From contig NZ_SBKP01000010.1 in NCBI RefSeq assembly GCF_004122115.1, forward strand, positions 51,880 to 115,879: 64,000 nucleotides of DNA. The letters are read 5' to 3'. The notes below the pieces were generated by a model that was not told where the DNA came from, did not search any database, and saw only the letters and a program-made list of their open reading frames with translations. Positions 38,421 to 47,262 of the stretch are shown piece by piece. The position numbers and the translations under genes are program-made. Position 1 is the stretch's first letter. Each line of letters starts with the position of its first letter. Source of the DNA: Sphingobium fluviale (lineage in GTDB: Bacteria; Pseudomonadota; Alphaproteobacteria; Sphingomonadales; Sphingomonadaceae).

Positions 38421-39716
38421 ATGAGTTTCATCCTCGATAAAGAGCAGATCAAGCCCGGCCTTATCATCTTCCGACGCGGTGACGTCGGGCACGACCAGTA
38501 TTACTGCCGGATCAGAATCCAGAACGAAGACCGCTACAAGACAATCTCGCTGCGGACGGCGGACCGGCAGACGGCGCGGGATCGCGCGATGGACGAGTAT
38601 GCCGACATCCGTTTTCGTGTGAAACACGATGTTCCCGTATTCAACCGCCCCTTCTCGCAGGTGGCGGAGGAATACGCCGACGCACAACAGCGCCGCGCCA
38701 ACGCGGGCGAGGTCAGCCAAGCCCGCTGCAAAAATATCAGAAGCAAGATCGACGGCCCTCTCAAGGCCTATGTCGGCAGCACACAGATTCATCTGGTTAC
38801 GCAAGACCGCTGGTCAGAATATCCGCTGTGGCGGCGCGAAAACGGCGAAGGCCGTCGCAAGAGCGTCATCAGCGATTCCACTATCCGCATCGAAATGACC
38901 ATTTTCGCAGCCATCATGAACTTTGCGATCAGCAAGCGATATGTGCCCGCGCATCATCGCTTCGAGGGCATGCCAAAGCTCAAATCGAACCGCCGCGACG
39001 AGTTCACGCTTGAGGAATACCGCAAGCTGCACACCAAAGGCCGCAAGTGGATGAAGGAGGCGACCACGCCGCAAGGCGTCTGGTATCGCCAAGTCTGCTA
39101 CAATTTCATTCTTATTATGTGCAATACGGGGATGCGCCCGCCAGAAGCGAAGAACCTACGCTGGCGGGACATCACCACCGCAAAAGACAAAGACGGACAG
39201 GAAATCCTTGTCCTCTACGTTCAGGGCAAGGGCAAAACCCGCAAGCTGATTGCTCCGATCAGTGTCGGGAAATACCTCGACCGCATCCGCGAGCTTTCCA
39301 AGGCGACCAAGCCGGACGATCACGTCTTTACGATTATCAACGGCAAACCGGCAAAATGGCTCTATCGGGACACCGTCGAAGAGTTATTGAAATACACCGA
39401 CCTTCGCGAGGGACCGAGCGGCATTCCCCGCACGACCTATTGCTTCCGCCATACCTACGCCACGCTCCGGCTCTCCGCCGGTGTCGATGTCTATATCCTC
39501 GCCCAGCAAATGGGCACCTCCGTTAAGATGATCGAACAGCACTATGGGCATGTGAACACCATCAAACATGCCGACCGCGTGCTTATGGGCATCGGCGGGT
39601 GGGATGCGATGCATGCCGAAATGAACGCCGAAATCGACGAGCTGGAAGCCAAGGCCAAAGAGGTGCAGTCCATCAAAGCCAAGCAGACGGACAAGCCGAA
39701 CCGCCCCAAACGCTAG
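38421..39716 (+). CDS. int: Tyrosine-type site-specific integrase
   Basis: 431 aa. An SAM-like N-domain (about 75-185) precedes the catalytic domain. Active Arg in NTGMRPPEAKNLRW (about R239), box II as CFRHTYATLRLSAGVD, and nucleophile Tyr in EQHYGHV (about Y375). The His of the usual H-x-x-R is replaced by Tyr (YCFR), a variation known among integrases of this type. Start at 38421 after AGCGGAG. It is transcribed into the element, away from galU, as expected of an element-end integrase. Confidence 0.92.
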   Translation: MSFILDKEQIKPGLIIFRRGDVGHDQYYCRIRIQNEDRYKTISLRTADRQTARDRAMDEYADIRFRVKHDVPVFNRPFSQVAEEYADAQQRRANAGEVSQARCKNIRSKIDGPLKAYVGSTQIHLVTQDRWSEYPLWRRENGEGRRKSVISDSTIRIEMTIFAAIMNFAISKRYVPAHHRFEGMPKLKSNRRDEFTLEEYRKLHTKGRKWMKEATTPQGVWYRQVCYNFILIMCNTGMRPPEAKNLRWRDITTAKDKDGQEILVLYVQGKGKTRKLIAPISVGKYLDRIRELSKATKPDDHVFTIINGKPAKWLYRDTVEELLKYTDLREGPSGIPRTTYCFRHTYATLRLSAGVDVYILAQQMGTSVKMIEQHYGHVNTIKHADRVLMGIGGWDAMHAEMNAEIDELEAKAKEVQSIKAKQTDKPNRPKR

Positions 39717-40254
39717 CGCGCATCGCACCAGCCATCGAGTTCGATGGCCGATGCAACAGAGCTATGCGTTTCTGCCGGAGGTCACGACGCGCCGCTGGCG
39801 CTCCCCGGTCGTGGAGTCCGGCCAAGCGGGCACGGGAAAAAGGCGCGCCGAGCTTCAAGCGCCCCTGTGATCGCGTCTTTCCGCGAAGCCGTTGCCTCAG
39901 CCGCTGGCGAACCAGAGGCAATGGATAGCGGGGCCTGCCTTCATGCAGGCCACCCTTACCCCCAAATCGCTATATCTCAGGATATGCCGCTGACCTCTAG
40001 AACTGCCACTTACGCTTTGCAGGCGTTGGCATTGTTCTCGGCTCCGTCCTGAATTCCCCTTGTCTTGTTTGCATTCCCATCGGGCAGCGTCATGCCCCCT
40101 GCCATGCGCGGGCGCTCATGGCGTCAACAGGAAGCCTCGGCTCCCCCGTCCGCAGGCGTCCGGTCCCCCCAATTTTCCTGTGTGACGCCGCGCCATCGCG
40201 CCTGGCTCTCCGTGGGCACGCCCGAAAGGGAAACGCAAACCAAGGAGAAAAAAC
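39717..40254. other. Gene-free 538-bp stretch after the integrase
   Basis: No convincing gene on either strand. It holds two hairpins: GCCATCGA-GT-TCGATGGC (39731-39748, 8-bp arms, just after the integrase stop) and GGCCTGC-CTTCAT-GCAGGCC (39932-39951). Neither is followed by a T-run. The first may end or stabilise the int transcript. Confidence 0.5.
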
Positions 40255-40470
40255 ATGACGAAAAAATCCGAAACCAAAGTGCCCGCGCTGATTGCGTGGC
40301 ACGTCAGAGAAGCCAAAGGCGGCAAATCCTTCTGGACGCGCATCGGGGCCGCTTGGCCCCACCAGAACGGCGACGGCCATACCCTGCAACTCGACCTCTA
40401 TCCGCTGGACGGTCGCATTGTTCTGCTCCCCCCGAAAGCCGACGAAGCGGCGGAAGGCGGTGCAGCATGA
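40255..40470 (+). CDS. Small hypothetical protein, first of a coupled trio
   Basis: 71 aa. Not recognised. Sequence features: basic N-terminus, WHVREAKGGKSFWTRIGAAWPH aromatic-rich core, acidic tail. AAGGAG lies 8 bases before the ATG. The stop overlaps the next start (ATGA). Composition and the KSFWTRIGAAW segment look like small proteins found beside integrases and antirestriction genes on sphingomonad plasmids; function unknown. Confidence 0.7.
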   Translation: MTKKSETKVPALIAWHVREAKGGKSFWTRIGAAWPHQNGDGHTLQLDLYPLDGRIVLLPPKADEAAEGGAA

Positions 40471-40652
40471 CCCGCAGCCAGCGCCTCTCCAGCGGGCTTA
40501 ACAGCATCTTTGACCACGTCAGCTTTATGCTCGACAACTACGATAGCATCACCGGCGACGCACGCCGCGACCTCCAAGAGGTACTCTACATCGTCGGTGC
40601 GGCTCAGGACGAAGCCGCCCAACTTCCCATCGCAGAGGGAGGTGCAGCATGA
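40467..40652 (+). CDS. Small hypothetical protein, second of a coupled trio
   Basis: 61 aa, not recognised. Predicted mostly helical (RDLQEVLYIVGAAQDEAAQ). Both ends overlap neighbours by ATGA, so all three genes of this run are translated together. Shares its C-terminal EGGAA ending with the preceding gene, probably because the coupling sequence (GAGG/GGTGCAGCATGA) is repeated at both junctions. Confidence 0.65.
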   Translation: MTRSQRLSSGLNSIFDHVSFMLDNYDSITGDARRDLQEVLYIVGAAQDEAAQLPIAEGGAA

Positions 40653-40975
40653 GCCGCCTCTGCAAACGCTATATGGAGCATCACGAAACCGTCTGGAACG
40701 GCGTGACCATTTCCATCAGCTACGAACCGCGCTGGCTCAGCCTTTCCGACGACTACGGCCTCGACACGGCCCACCTCGAAATCGAGGCCATCGCGCCAGA
40801 GCGCGCGCCGCTTCCCATCACGGAAACCGGCTACCGCTCGCACTTCACGACGGCAAATGCCGTCGCCGCCATGGGCGGGCCGGTGGCCCTTGTGCGTACA
40901 TGGCTGGACGAGGAAGCGGCCTCGCCAGACTGGCGGCGGCACGAGGCCGCCGCGCGCCAGCTCACCCTCTTTTGA
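40649..40975 (+). CDS. Small hypothetical protein, third of a coupled trio
   Basis: 108 aa. Not assigned to a family. Begins MSRLCKRYMEHHETVWNG and has a beta-rich core (TISISYEPRWLSLSDDYGLDTAHLEIEAI) and a Trp-rich helical tail. It is convergent with the minus-strand operon, 21 bp away. Confidence 0.65.
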   Translation: MSRLCKRYMEHHETVWNGVTISISYEPRWLSLSDDYGLDTAHLEIEAIAPERAPLPITETGYRSHFTTANAVAAMGGPVALVRTWLDEEAASPDWRRHEAAARQLTLF

Positions 40976-40996
40976 GGGTGATGCTGGTGGCGGGCA

Positions 40997-41209
40997 TCAG
41001 CAATGCTCCATCAGGTCTTCAATATTTCTGGCCCTGATATAGCTGGCAGGATTTTCGTCAACGGCGAGTGCCTTGTGCCAGCGCAATTCATGCCCGCGAA
41101 GCTCGGCAATACCCACGGCGCGCGCCGAGGGACAACGCGTTGGTTGGCAAAGCCAAGGGGTGAACATATTGGAGCCGTAGGCAAAGTAGAGAAAACTATC
41201 CGCGCTCAT
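40997..41209 (-). pseudogene. Gamma-glutamylcyclotransferase-like gene with internal deletion
   Basis: 70 aa where the family has 130-190. The N-terminus FLYFAYGSNMFTPWL is the clear substrate-loop signature and continues to IAELRGHELRWHK. It then jumps to KALAVDENPASYIRARNIEDL, which resembles the family's C-terminal helix. The middle, including the catalytic Glu region, is missing, so the product is unlikely to be active. Its ATG overlaps the methyltransferase stop (TGATG), so it is still in the operon. Confidence 0.65.
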
Positions 41210-43221
41210 CACAGGCTCCTCACGTCGAGGATGCCGTTCTGATTGAGGATTGCCGCCATGTTGGCCTTAGCCACGTCATCGGCGAAGCCGGAATCCTTAA
41301 ACACGACGCGGGTATCTACGGCGGGCGCAAGCTCCTTCCACCAATTGACGATGCCGTTTGCGACGGCTTCGAAGCTGTCCTTGGTAAGTCCATCGGCGAG
41401 GCAAACGATTAGCGCGCCGCCCCCGATGGAATGGACGGCCTTTCCGGCAATGTCCTTCCTCTCGATGGGAACGCAGAGGTCGAGGCCCAGCTTGAGCAAC
41501 AGCTCATAGAGCACGTCCTGTTCGGTGCGGCCCGGCACAAGATGTTCGGCATTGGCGAGTAACGTGCCCTCAAGGTCGGTCGGTTCGGGCTCCCATGCGA
41601 TGATATTGGAAGGAGCAAGCTTATAGACGCGAAAGCCAAGGTCGCCATCGAATGCGGGTGCCCCCACCTTCACCGACGCTGCAGCCCGACGAAGGCGTTC
41701 CTTCGTCAGCTCAGCGATGTTCAGTGGTTTTCCAAGGTCTTTGCAGAATGCCGCTGCCACTGCTTGGCCCTTGTTTTCCGGGTCCAGAGGCTCAGGAAGC
41801 TGGACCAGCACATACCTGCGGCGGGAATTGTCCAAAGCGTTCTGCGCCATAACAGAGTGGGCGGTCGTTCCTGAGCCCGCAAAGAAATCCATGATGACAT
41901 CATCGTCACCCGTCATCATCTCGATAAGCTCTTGGAGGACGGTTTCATCCTTCGGAAAGTCAAAGACGTCCTCGCCCATCAGAGTGCGAAGGCGTTTGGT
42001 AGCGGCCCGTCCATCCTGATAAAATACACTATAGGGCGGCTGGTATTCTCCGTCGCGTAAGTGCTTCTTGAGCGTTGGGACGGCTTTTTCATCCTTTCCG
42101 AATTCAACGCGATCATCCGCAATCCAGTCCTGCATCTTTTTAGGGTCTGGTGTGATCCATCCTCTTGCGGGAATCGTGACAGGCTTCTTGGTTGCCGGGT
42201 GCAAGACTTCGTATTTTGGGCCACCGCCGCCCGGCCAAGAAATATCCGCAGGGAAAAATACACCGCGTTTGTCAATTCGATTGTAATGCTTATGAGCCTT
42301 TGCAGGGTGGCTGTCTGACAGGTTCTTATACCAAGCCTTCAGCCCTGCGGTCATTGCGGCGTAGTCGGTTCCGTGTGTTTTACGAAGGCGTTCATATTCG
42401 GCATAAATGTCCTCAAGTCCCTTCTTTCGCTGCCGCCATTCGACCTTCAATTCCGTGAGATAACCCTTATCGCGGGCGTAACACACGATGTATTCGTGGG
42501 AGACTGAGACAAGCCGAGAGTCGTTTTTTCTGCCAGCGGCCCAAACAAAGTCGGCAACGAAGTTTTCTTCGCCAAAAATCTCGTCGAGTGCGACACGAAG
42601 CCGAGGATGTTCCGCTTCGTCGCACGATACAAAAATAGCCCCGTCGCGCTTGAGCATCGTCTTTCCGAGCCTCAAGCGAGGATACATCATATTCAGCCAG
42701 TCCGTATGGAAACGGCCTGAGGATTCGGTGTTGGAGGATGCCTTCTGCCCGCCTTCGTCAATCTGGCCGGTCAGGCTGAGATAATTCTTGATGCTATCGT
42801 GAAAGTCGTCGGGATAAACAAAATCCTTCCCCGTATTATACGGTGGGTCGATGTAGATGAGCTTGACCTTGCCCGCGTAACTCTTTTGCAAGAGTTTCAG
42901 CACCTCAAGGTTGTCACCCTCGATCATGAGGTTTTGCGTCGTATCCCAATCGACGCTTTCATCCGGGCACGGCAGCAGCGTGCCGGTGGAAGGCGTAAGC
43001 GCGATCTGTCGCGCCTTGCGCTTGCCGTGCCAGTTGAGGCCGTATTTCTCGTCTTTCTCATCCACGGCTCCGCCCAGCAGTTGCCGGAGCACGTCGAAGT
43101 CAATGCCACCTTCCTTGAAAGCATCGGGAAGCAGGGCTTTCAGGGCATCGACGTTTCCGGCGACGATGTCGGCGCTCTTGGTGTCGGGGTCATCCAGAAC
43201 GAGTTTTTTGATTTCAGGCAT
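41209..43221 (-). CDS. Type III-like site-specific DNA methyltransferase (Mod)
   Basis: 670 aa adenine-N6 methyltransferase. The catalytic motif DPPY (IYIDPPYNTGKDFVYPDDF, about 125-128) comes first and the SAM-binding FFAGSGTTAHSVM later (about 445), the beta-class order of type III Mod. Between them lies a long variable target-recognition region. ATG at 43221 (MPEIKKLV) is chosen; a GTG at 43248 overlapping the DUF4391 stop (GTGA) is also possible. No Res nuclease-helicase gene follows; the next gene is the broken cyclotransferase. Sequence specificity cannot be read. Confidence 0.9.
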   Translation of the reverse strand: MPEIKKLVLDDPDTKSADIVAGNVDALKALLPDAFKEGGIDFDVLRQLLGGAVDEKDEKYGLNWHGKRKARQIALTPSTGTLLPCPDESVDWDTTQNLMIEGDNLEVLKLLQKSYAGKVKLIYIDPPYNTGKDFVYPDDFHDSIKNYLSLTGQIDEGGQKASSNTESSGRFHTDWLNMMYPRLRLGKTMLKRDGAIFVSCDEAEHPRLRVALDEIFGEENFVADFVWAAGRKNDSRLVSVSHEYIVCYARDKGYLTELKVEWRQRKKGLEDIYAEYERLRKTHGTDYAAMTAGLKAWYKNLSDSHPAKAHKHYNRIDKRGVFFPADISWPGGGGPKYEVLHPATKKPVTIPARGWITPDPKKMQDWIADDRVEFGKDEKAVPTLKKHLRDGEYQPPYSVFYQDGRAATKRLRTLMGEDVFDFPKDETVLQELIEMMTGDDDVIMDFFAGSGTTAHSVMAQNALDNSRRRYVLVQLPEPLDPENKGQAVAAAFCKDLGKPLNIAELTKERLRRAAASVKVGAPAFDGDLGFRVYKLAPSNIIAWEPEPTDLEGTLLANAEHLVPGRTEQDVLYELLLKLGLDLCVPIERKDIAGKAVHSIGGGALIVCLADGLTKDSFEAVANGIVNWWKELAPAVDTRVVFKDSGFADDVAKANMAAILNQNGILDVRSL

Positions 43222-43244
43222 GTGAGATGGATTCCCCCTTGGCG

Positions 43245-44015
43245 TCACAGTTGGTTTGCATAGGCAGCGAGGTCAGCCTCGCGCTGTTGGATTTCGAGGT
43301 TCAGGTCCACGCGGCGGCCGAGCTGCTTCTCGCGCTTGGCCTTGGCGCGCAGACCTTCGATTTCTTTGGTGAGCCGCAGATGTGCGTCGAGCGCGGCGCG
43401 GCGGCGGTCAATCGCTTCCTGATCGTCGGTCGCGGCGAACGTGCCCGTCAGGCGGGCGGCATTGACGGCTTCGATCCGGGCAATCCATCCCGCATAAAGG
43501 GTATACAGGTCGGCGCGCGGCTGCTGCACCAGCGCAAGGCTTTTCAGGAACGCGACCTGCACGGAATCTACCGCGTCGGCGTGGAGGCCGCTGGCTGCGA
43601 CGACATTCTCGATCACCGTGCGGCCCGCTTCGTTTTGTGCATGGCGCTTGTGCGCCGCCGATACGGCAAGGCCGCTCTCGTCGGCGGTGACGAGCAACAC
43701 CGGATAGGGAATGGCGCGGTGGATCAGTTCGATCAGCCGTGCAGCCTTGGCACCGGAACGGAAAGCACAGCCAATAACGGCGATCTCAAGATATTCGCGG
43801 GTATCGTCGGCAAACGCCGGAACGCCAATAGTGGCGGGCTTGCATGCGGCGAACCACTGCAATTCGTCGATACCGTCCTGAATGGCGCGTTTGTCGGCGG
43901 CGGTCGGCGCGCCTTGTTCGACCAGCAGCTTTTTCGGCACACGCGCATCTACGCGCGCACCGGATGGAAGCCCCAGCGCATTGACGATGGTAAGAAAACC
44001 TGCGCCCGCCGTCAT
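43245..44015 (-). CDS. DUF4391-domain protein
   Basis: 256 aa. Matches the pattern of DUF4391 proteins that sit between helicase and methyltransferase genes in restriction-like operons: N-terminal GLPSGARVDARVPKKLLVEQGAPTAADKRAI, a conserved NEAGRTVIEN segment and a helical C-terminus (about 190-256) likely coiled-coil. Its activity is unknown. ATG overlaps the helicase stop (ATGA). Likely a structural or adaptor subunit of the complex. Confidence 0.78.
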   Translation of the reverse strand: MTAGAGFLTIVNALGLPSGARVDARVPKKLLVEQGAPTAADKRAIQDGIDELQWFAACKPATIGVPAFADDTREYLEIAVIGCAFRSGAKAARLIELIHRAIPYPVLLVTADESGLAVSAAHKRHAQNEAGRTVIENVVAASGLHADAVDSVQVAFLKSLALVQQPRADLYTLYAGWIARIEAVNAARLTGTFAATDDQEAIDRRRAALDAHLRLTKEIEGLRAKAKREKQLGRRVDLNLEIQQREADLAAYANQL

Positions 44016-47000
44016 GCGGCCTCGCTTCCCGGCAGGATGACAAGGAAGGCGACAACCTCGAAATCGTTGATACCGGCAAACTCGCCTTTCAGGGCGTGGG
44101 TACCGCCGGGACTGAAGAGGCTGGCGACGGCGCGTTCCTCGCTCTTGCCAGCGATGGAGGCAACGGCGCGTGCAAGAAGCGCCTGATAGTCCTCCATATC
44201 GCGCCCGTGCCGGGTGGCTTTGTCGAAGCGTGTGCAGGCTTCGGCATCGGGTAGATCGCGCCCGATGGCTGCCTTCTTGAGCCGGTCGAGCACCTGCTTG
44301 GCCTGTGTATAGGGGAGAAGCACCTCGCCATCGTCGCCGACATGGACAACGAAATTGGGACTCAGCGGGTAGCCGGGTTCGGCGGCGCTCTCCGCCGCGT
44401 CGCCGACAGCCCGCAGGCAGAAAATGGCACCGGAAGGCAGATCGCTTTCGGGCGCGGATGCGTCGGGCGCAGGCACCACGGCATAGGTGCCAGGCGGCAG
44501 GCTTTCCAGCCGCTCCCTGTGCTCGCGCATATATCCGGCAAGGTCGATGCGGAAATCGTTGAGCGTGAGGTCGGCGATGGAAACCCCGCTCGACAAGTCC
44601 TCAAGGTCGATCACTGCGTCCTGCAATTTTTGCAGTTGGGCGCGGCGATATTCGAGGTCATTCATCTGGTTTCCGGCCTGAAACTCGATGACATTCTCCT
44701 CGCCGGTCGCGGACACGTCGAGCAGCACCATGCGCCCGCTGACGCGGGATTCGAGGTCGAGATACTCGTCCAGCTCCATGTTGGGCCAGAAATTAACCAA
44801 CTGGATGCGGGTGTTGGTCGAGCCAATACGGTCGATACGCCCGAACCGCTGGATGATCCGCACAGGGTTCCAGTGGATATCGTAATTGGTGAGGAAATCG
44901 CAGTCTTGAAGGTTTTGGCCTTCTGAAATGCAGTCGGTGGCAATGAGTAGGTCGATCTGGCCTTCGGCGCTCATTTCCTCCGGTCGCTCTTTCGAGCGAG
45001 GCGAGAAAGCGGAGAGGATTGAACTCATGTCACCACGCAGTCCGCGCAGGGTCGTCTTGTTGGCGCCCGTGCCGCTGACGACAGCGGTTTCGAGGCCAAG
45101 CTCGTTCTTCGCCCAAGCAGCAAGCTGGGCGTAGAGATAGTCCGCCGTGTCCGCGAAGGCCGTGAACAGCAGGATTTTGCGGTTCTCGCTATTGATCGGC
45201 GTGGCGACCTTGCTGGCGATCACCTCACGCAAGGCGGCCAGCTTGGCGTCGCGTTCCGGCGTGACTGCCTGCGCGGCAGATAGCAACGTGGCGAGCCGGT
45301 TGCGGTCCTCGATTAAATCCTGCCGCCAGCGAACACGGTCCACGTCATGCAGCAAGACCTTGACCTTGCGCCCGATCAACAGAGCCTCGAAGGCGGGATC
45401 GTCTATATCGACATCGTCGATGGAAACCTCGTCCACGCTTTCATTGTGGGCGTCGATCTTTGCCAATAGTGCGTTCACATCGGCAAGCTGGCGCTTGATA
45501 GTAAGCGCGAAGGACGCGACGGAGCTTTCCATGCGCTTAAGGATATTGACGCGCAGCAGGTGGATAAGGCTTTCCTCGCGGTCAACCTGCCGGAAGAAGC
45601 TCTCGCCGCCCCTAATCTTGGTACTGTATTTCTCGTCATAGACGGACTGCTTGTGCGGCAGGACGTAGCGCAGCGGCGCATAGGCGGCGAGCGTGAGCCG
45701 CCTGATTTCGTTGTTGATCTCGCGGATAGGTCGGAACTCTCCGGCAAGGTCCACGTCGGCCTTGATGTTGACTGGCCGTAGGCGTTCCGGGAACTGGCCC
45801 GTTTCCTCGGTGCCGTAATAGCGTTGGACGTGCTTGCGGGAACGGGCGATGGTCAGCAGGTCGAGCAACTTGAAATAGTCGAAGCCGAGCATGTCCATCA
45901 GCCGCGTCGGGCGGCGGTCTGTTTCCGGCAAGTCCAGCCAACGGTTAAACTGCGTTTGCGCCTTGCGGATGGTGGCCTCAATGCTCTGAATTCCGTGACT
46001 CATGAGCGCGAGGTCGTTGCCTTCGGTCATAAAGGCAATCTGGTTTTTAAGATCGGCAAGGCGATTGTTGACCGGCGTAGCCGACAACATGAGCACCTTG
46101 GTTTTGACGCCCGCTTTGATGATCCGCTTCATCAAATGGTCGTATCGGGTGTCACGATCTTTATGGGTCGCCTTGTTGCGGAAGTTATGGGACTCGTCGA
46201 TCACGACAAGGTCGTAGTTGCCCCAATTTACATGGCTGAGGTCGATGTCCCCGGACATCCCGCCGTCGCGCGACAGGTCGGTGTGATTGAGCACATCGTA
46301 GTTGAAGCGGTCGCTTGCCAGAATGTTTCGCCGGTCGTTGGCCTTGTAGAGCGTCCAGTTGTCGCGCAGACGCTTGGGGCAAAGGACAAGGACGCGGTCG
46401 TTGCGCAACTCGTAGTATTTGATGACGGCAAGGGCCTCGAAGGTTTTGCCAAGGCCGACACTGTCGGCGATGATGCAACCGCCGATGCGCTCTAGCTTGT
46501 CGATAGCGCCGACAACGCCGTCACGCTGGAACTTGAAAAGTTTGTTCCAGACGGTGGTGTTCCGAATACCAGTGGCGGATTTGATAATCCGCTCCTCGTC
46601 AAGCTCGTCGCCGATGTCGCGGAAAAGCTCGTAAAGCACCTTGAAATAGAGGAGCGCAGGCGGGCGATGGTTCGCTGCATCGTCGAGGCGGGCAGCAAGC
46701 TGGCTTCCTGTCGGCTTAAGTGCATTCCAGCTCGCTTGAAACCAATCGGCATAGGCCGCGGCTTCCGCGTCCATATCGGATAACTGAACAAGGCCAAGCT
46801 GGTCGCCGGGCGTGATGCCCAGACCTTCGGTCGTGAACGGGCATGTGCCGGTCAGGACGTGGCGGTCGTCGTTGCTAGAAACAACGATCATGGATTGAGG
46901 TGGGGCTGTCGGCGCGTGCCGAACCTCGGCGTGCTTGTTCAACCATTCACCGGCTTGTTTTGCCAGCCAACGCCCTTGGAGTTTGCCGCGCGCGGCAATG

Positions 47001-47212
47001 TCACCTGATCCGCCGTAAAGGGTTTCAGCAAGGGCTGCGTCTGAACCGAGGAGAAGGCGGCAGCGTCCGGCTTTCTTCAAATGATCGTGGGTTTCGGCAA
47101 ATGCGTAGAGCGAGAACTCCGGCGACATAAGGTCAACCGCCGAATCCGGGTGAAGCCATTCTCGCAGCTGATCAATAACCCGCTCATTTCCGGTGTTACG
47201 CAGAAGTTTCAT
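44012..47212 (-). CDS. SNF2-like superfamily 2 helicase with degenerate PLD-like N-domain
   Basis: 1066 aa. Residues about 10-140 look like a phospholipase D-type fold (SPEFSLYAF, LLLGSD, HVLTGTCPFTTEGLGI) but without the H-x-K-x4-D nuclease motif. The ATPase core has Walker A ADSVGLGKT (about 249-257), DEAH-box variant DESH (about 339-342), SATPVNN, and the helicase C-domain with TDCISEGQNLQ and QRFGRIDRIGS. The C-terminal about 250 aa are unassigned. It translocates on DNA and probably works with the DUF4391 and Mod partners. Its ATG overlaps the preceding 16-codon remnant (TGATG). Confidence 0.88.
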   Translation of the reverse strand: MKLLRNTGNERVIDQLREWLHPDSAVDLMSPEFSLYAFAETHDHLKKAGRCRLLLGSDAALAETLYGGSGDIAARGKLQGRWLAKQAGEWLNKHAEVRHAPTAPPQSMIVVSSNDDRHVLTGTCPFTTEGLGITPGDQLGLVQLSDMDAEAAAYADWFQASWNALKPTGSQLAARLDDAANHRPPALLYFKVLYELFRDIGDELDEERIIKSATGIRNTTVWNKLFKFQRDGVVGAIDKLERIGGCIIADSVGLGKTFEALAVIKYYELRNDRVLVLCPKRLRDNWTLYKANDRRNILASDRFNYDVLNHTDLSRDGGMSGDIDLSHVNWGNYDLVVIDESHNFRNKATHKDRDTRYDHLMKRIIKAGVKTKVLMLSATPVNNRLADLKNQIAFMTEGNDLALMSHGIQSIEATIRKAQTQFNRWLDLPETDRRPTRLMDMLGFDYFKLLDLLTIARSRKHVQRYYGTEETGQFPERLRPVNIKADVDLAGEFRPIREINNEIRRLTLAAYAPLRYVLPHKQSVYDEKYSTKIRGGESFFRQVDREESLIHLLRVNILKRMESSVASFALTIKRQLADVNALLAKIDAHNESVDEVSIDDVDIDDPAFEALLIGRKVKVLLHDVDRVRWRQDLIEDRNRLATLLSAAQAVTPERDAKLAALREVIASKVATPINSENRKILLFTAFADTADYLYAQLAAWAKNELGLETAVVSGTGANKTTLRGLRGDMSSILSAFSPRSKERPEEMSAEGQIDLLIATDCISEGQNLQDCDFLTNYDIHWNPVRIIQRFGRIDRIGSTNTRIQLVNFWPNMELDEYLDLESRVSGRMVLLDVSATGEENVIEFQAGNQMNDLEYRRAQLQKLQDAVIDLEDLSSGVSIADLTLNDFRIDLAGYMREHRERLESLPPGTYAVVPAPDASAPESDLPSGAIFCLRAVGDAAESAAEPGYPLSPNFVVHVGDDGEVLLPYTQAKQVLDRLKKAAIGRDLPDAEACTRFDKATRHGRDMEDYQALLARAVASIAGKSEERAVASLFSPGGTHALKGEFAGINDFEVVAFLVILPGSEAA

Positions 47213-47262
47213 CAGCGATCCGCTCTAACAAACTCTTTGCCGTTGAAACTCAGCTCCGTCAT
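47212..47262 (-). pseudogene. 16-codon remnant of a second DNA methyltransferase gene
   Basis: A miniature frame whose product MTELSFNGKEFVRADR matches the very start of another methyltransferase family (the usual beginning is ELSFKGKEFVYNHHL), then ends at TGA. Its ATG overlaps the higA stop (ATGA) and its TGA overlaps the helicase ATG (TGATG), so it bridges the two genes. It looks like the scar of a deleted gene that still serves translational coupling. The match to the family start is from memory of the family, not a search. Confidence 0.5.
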
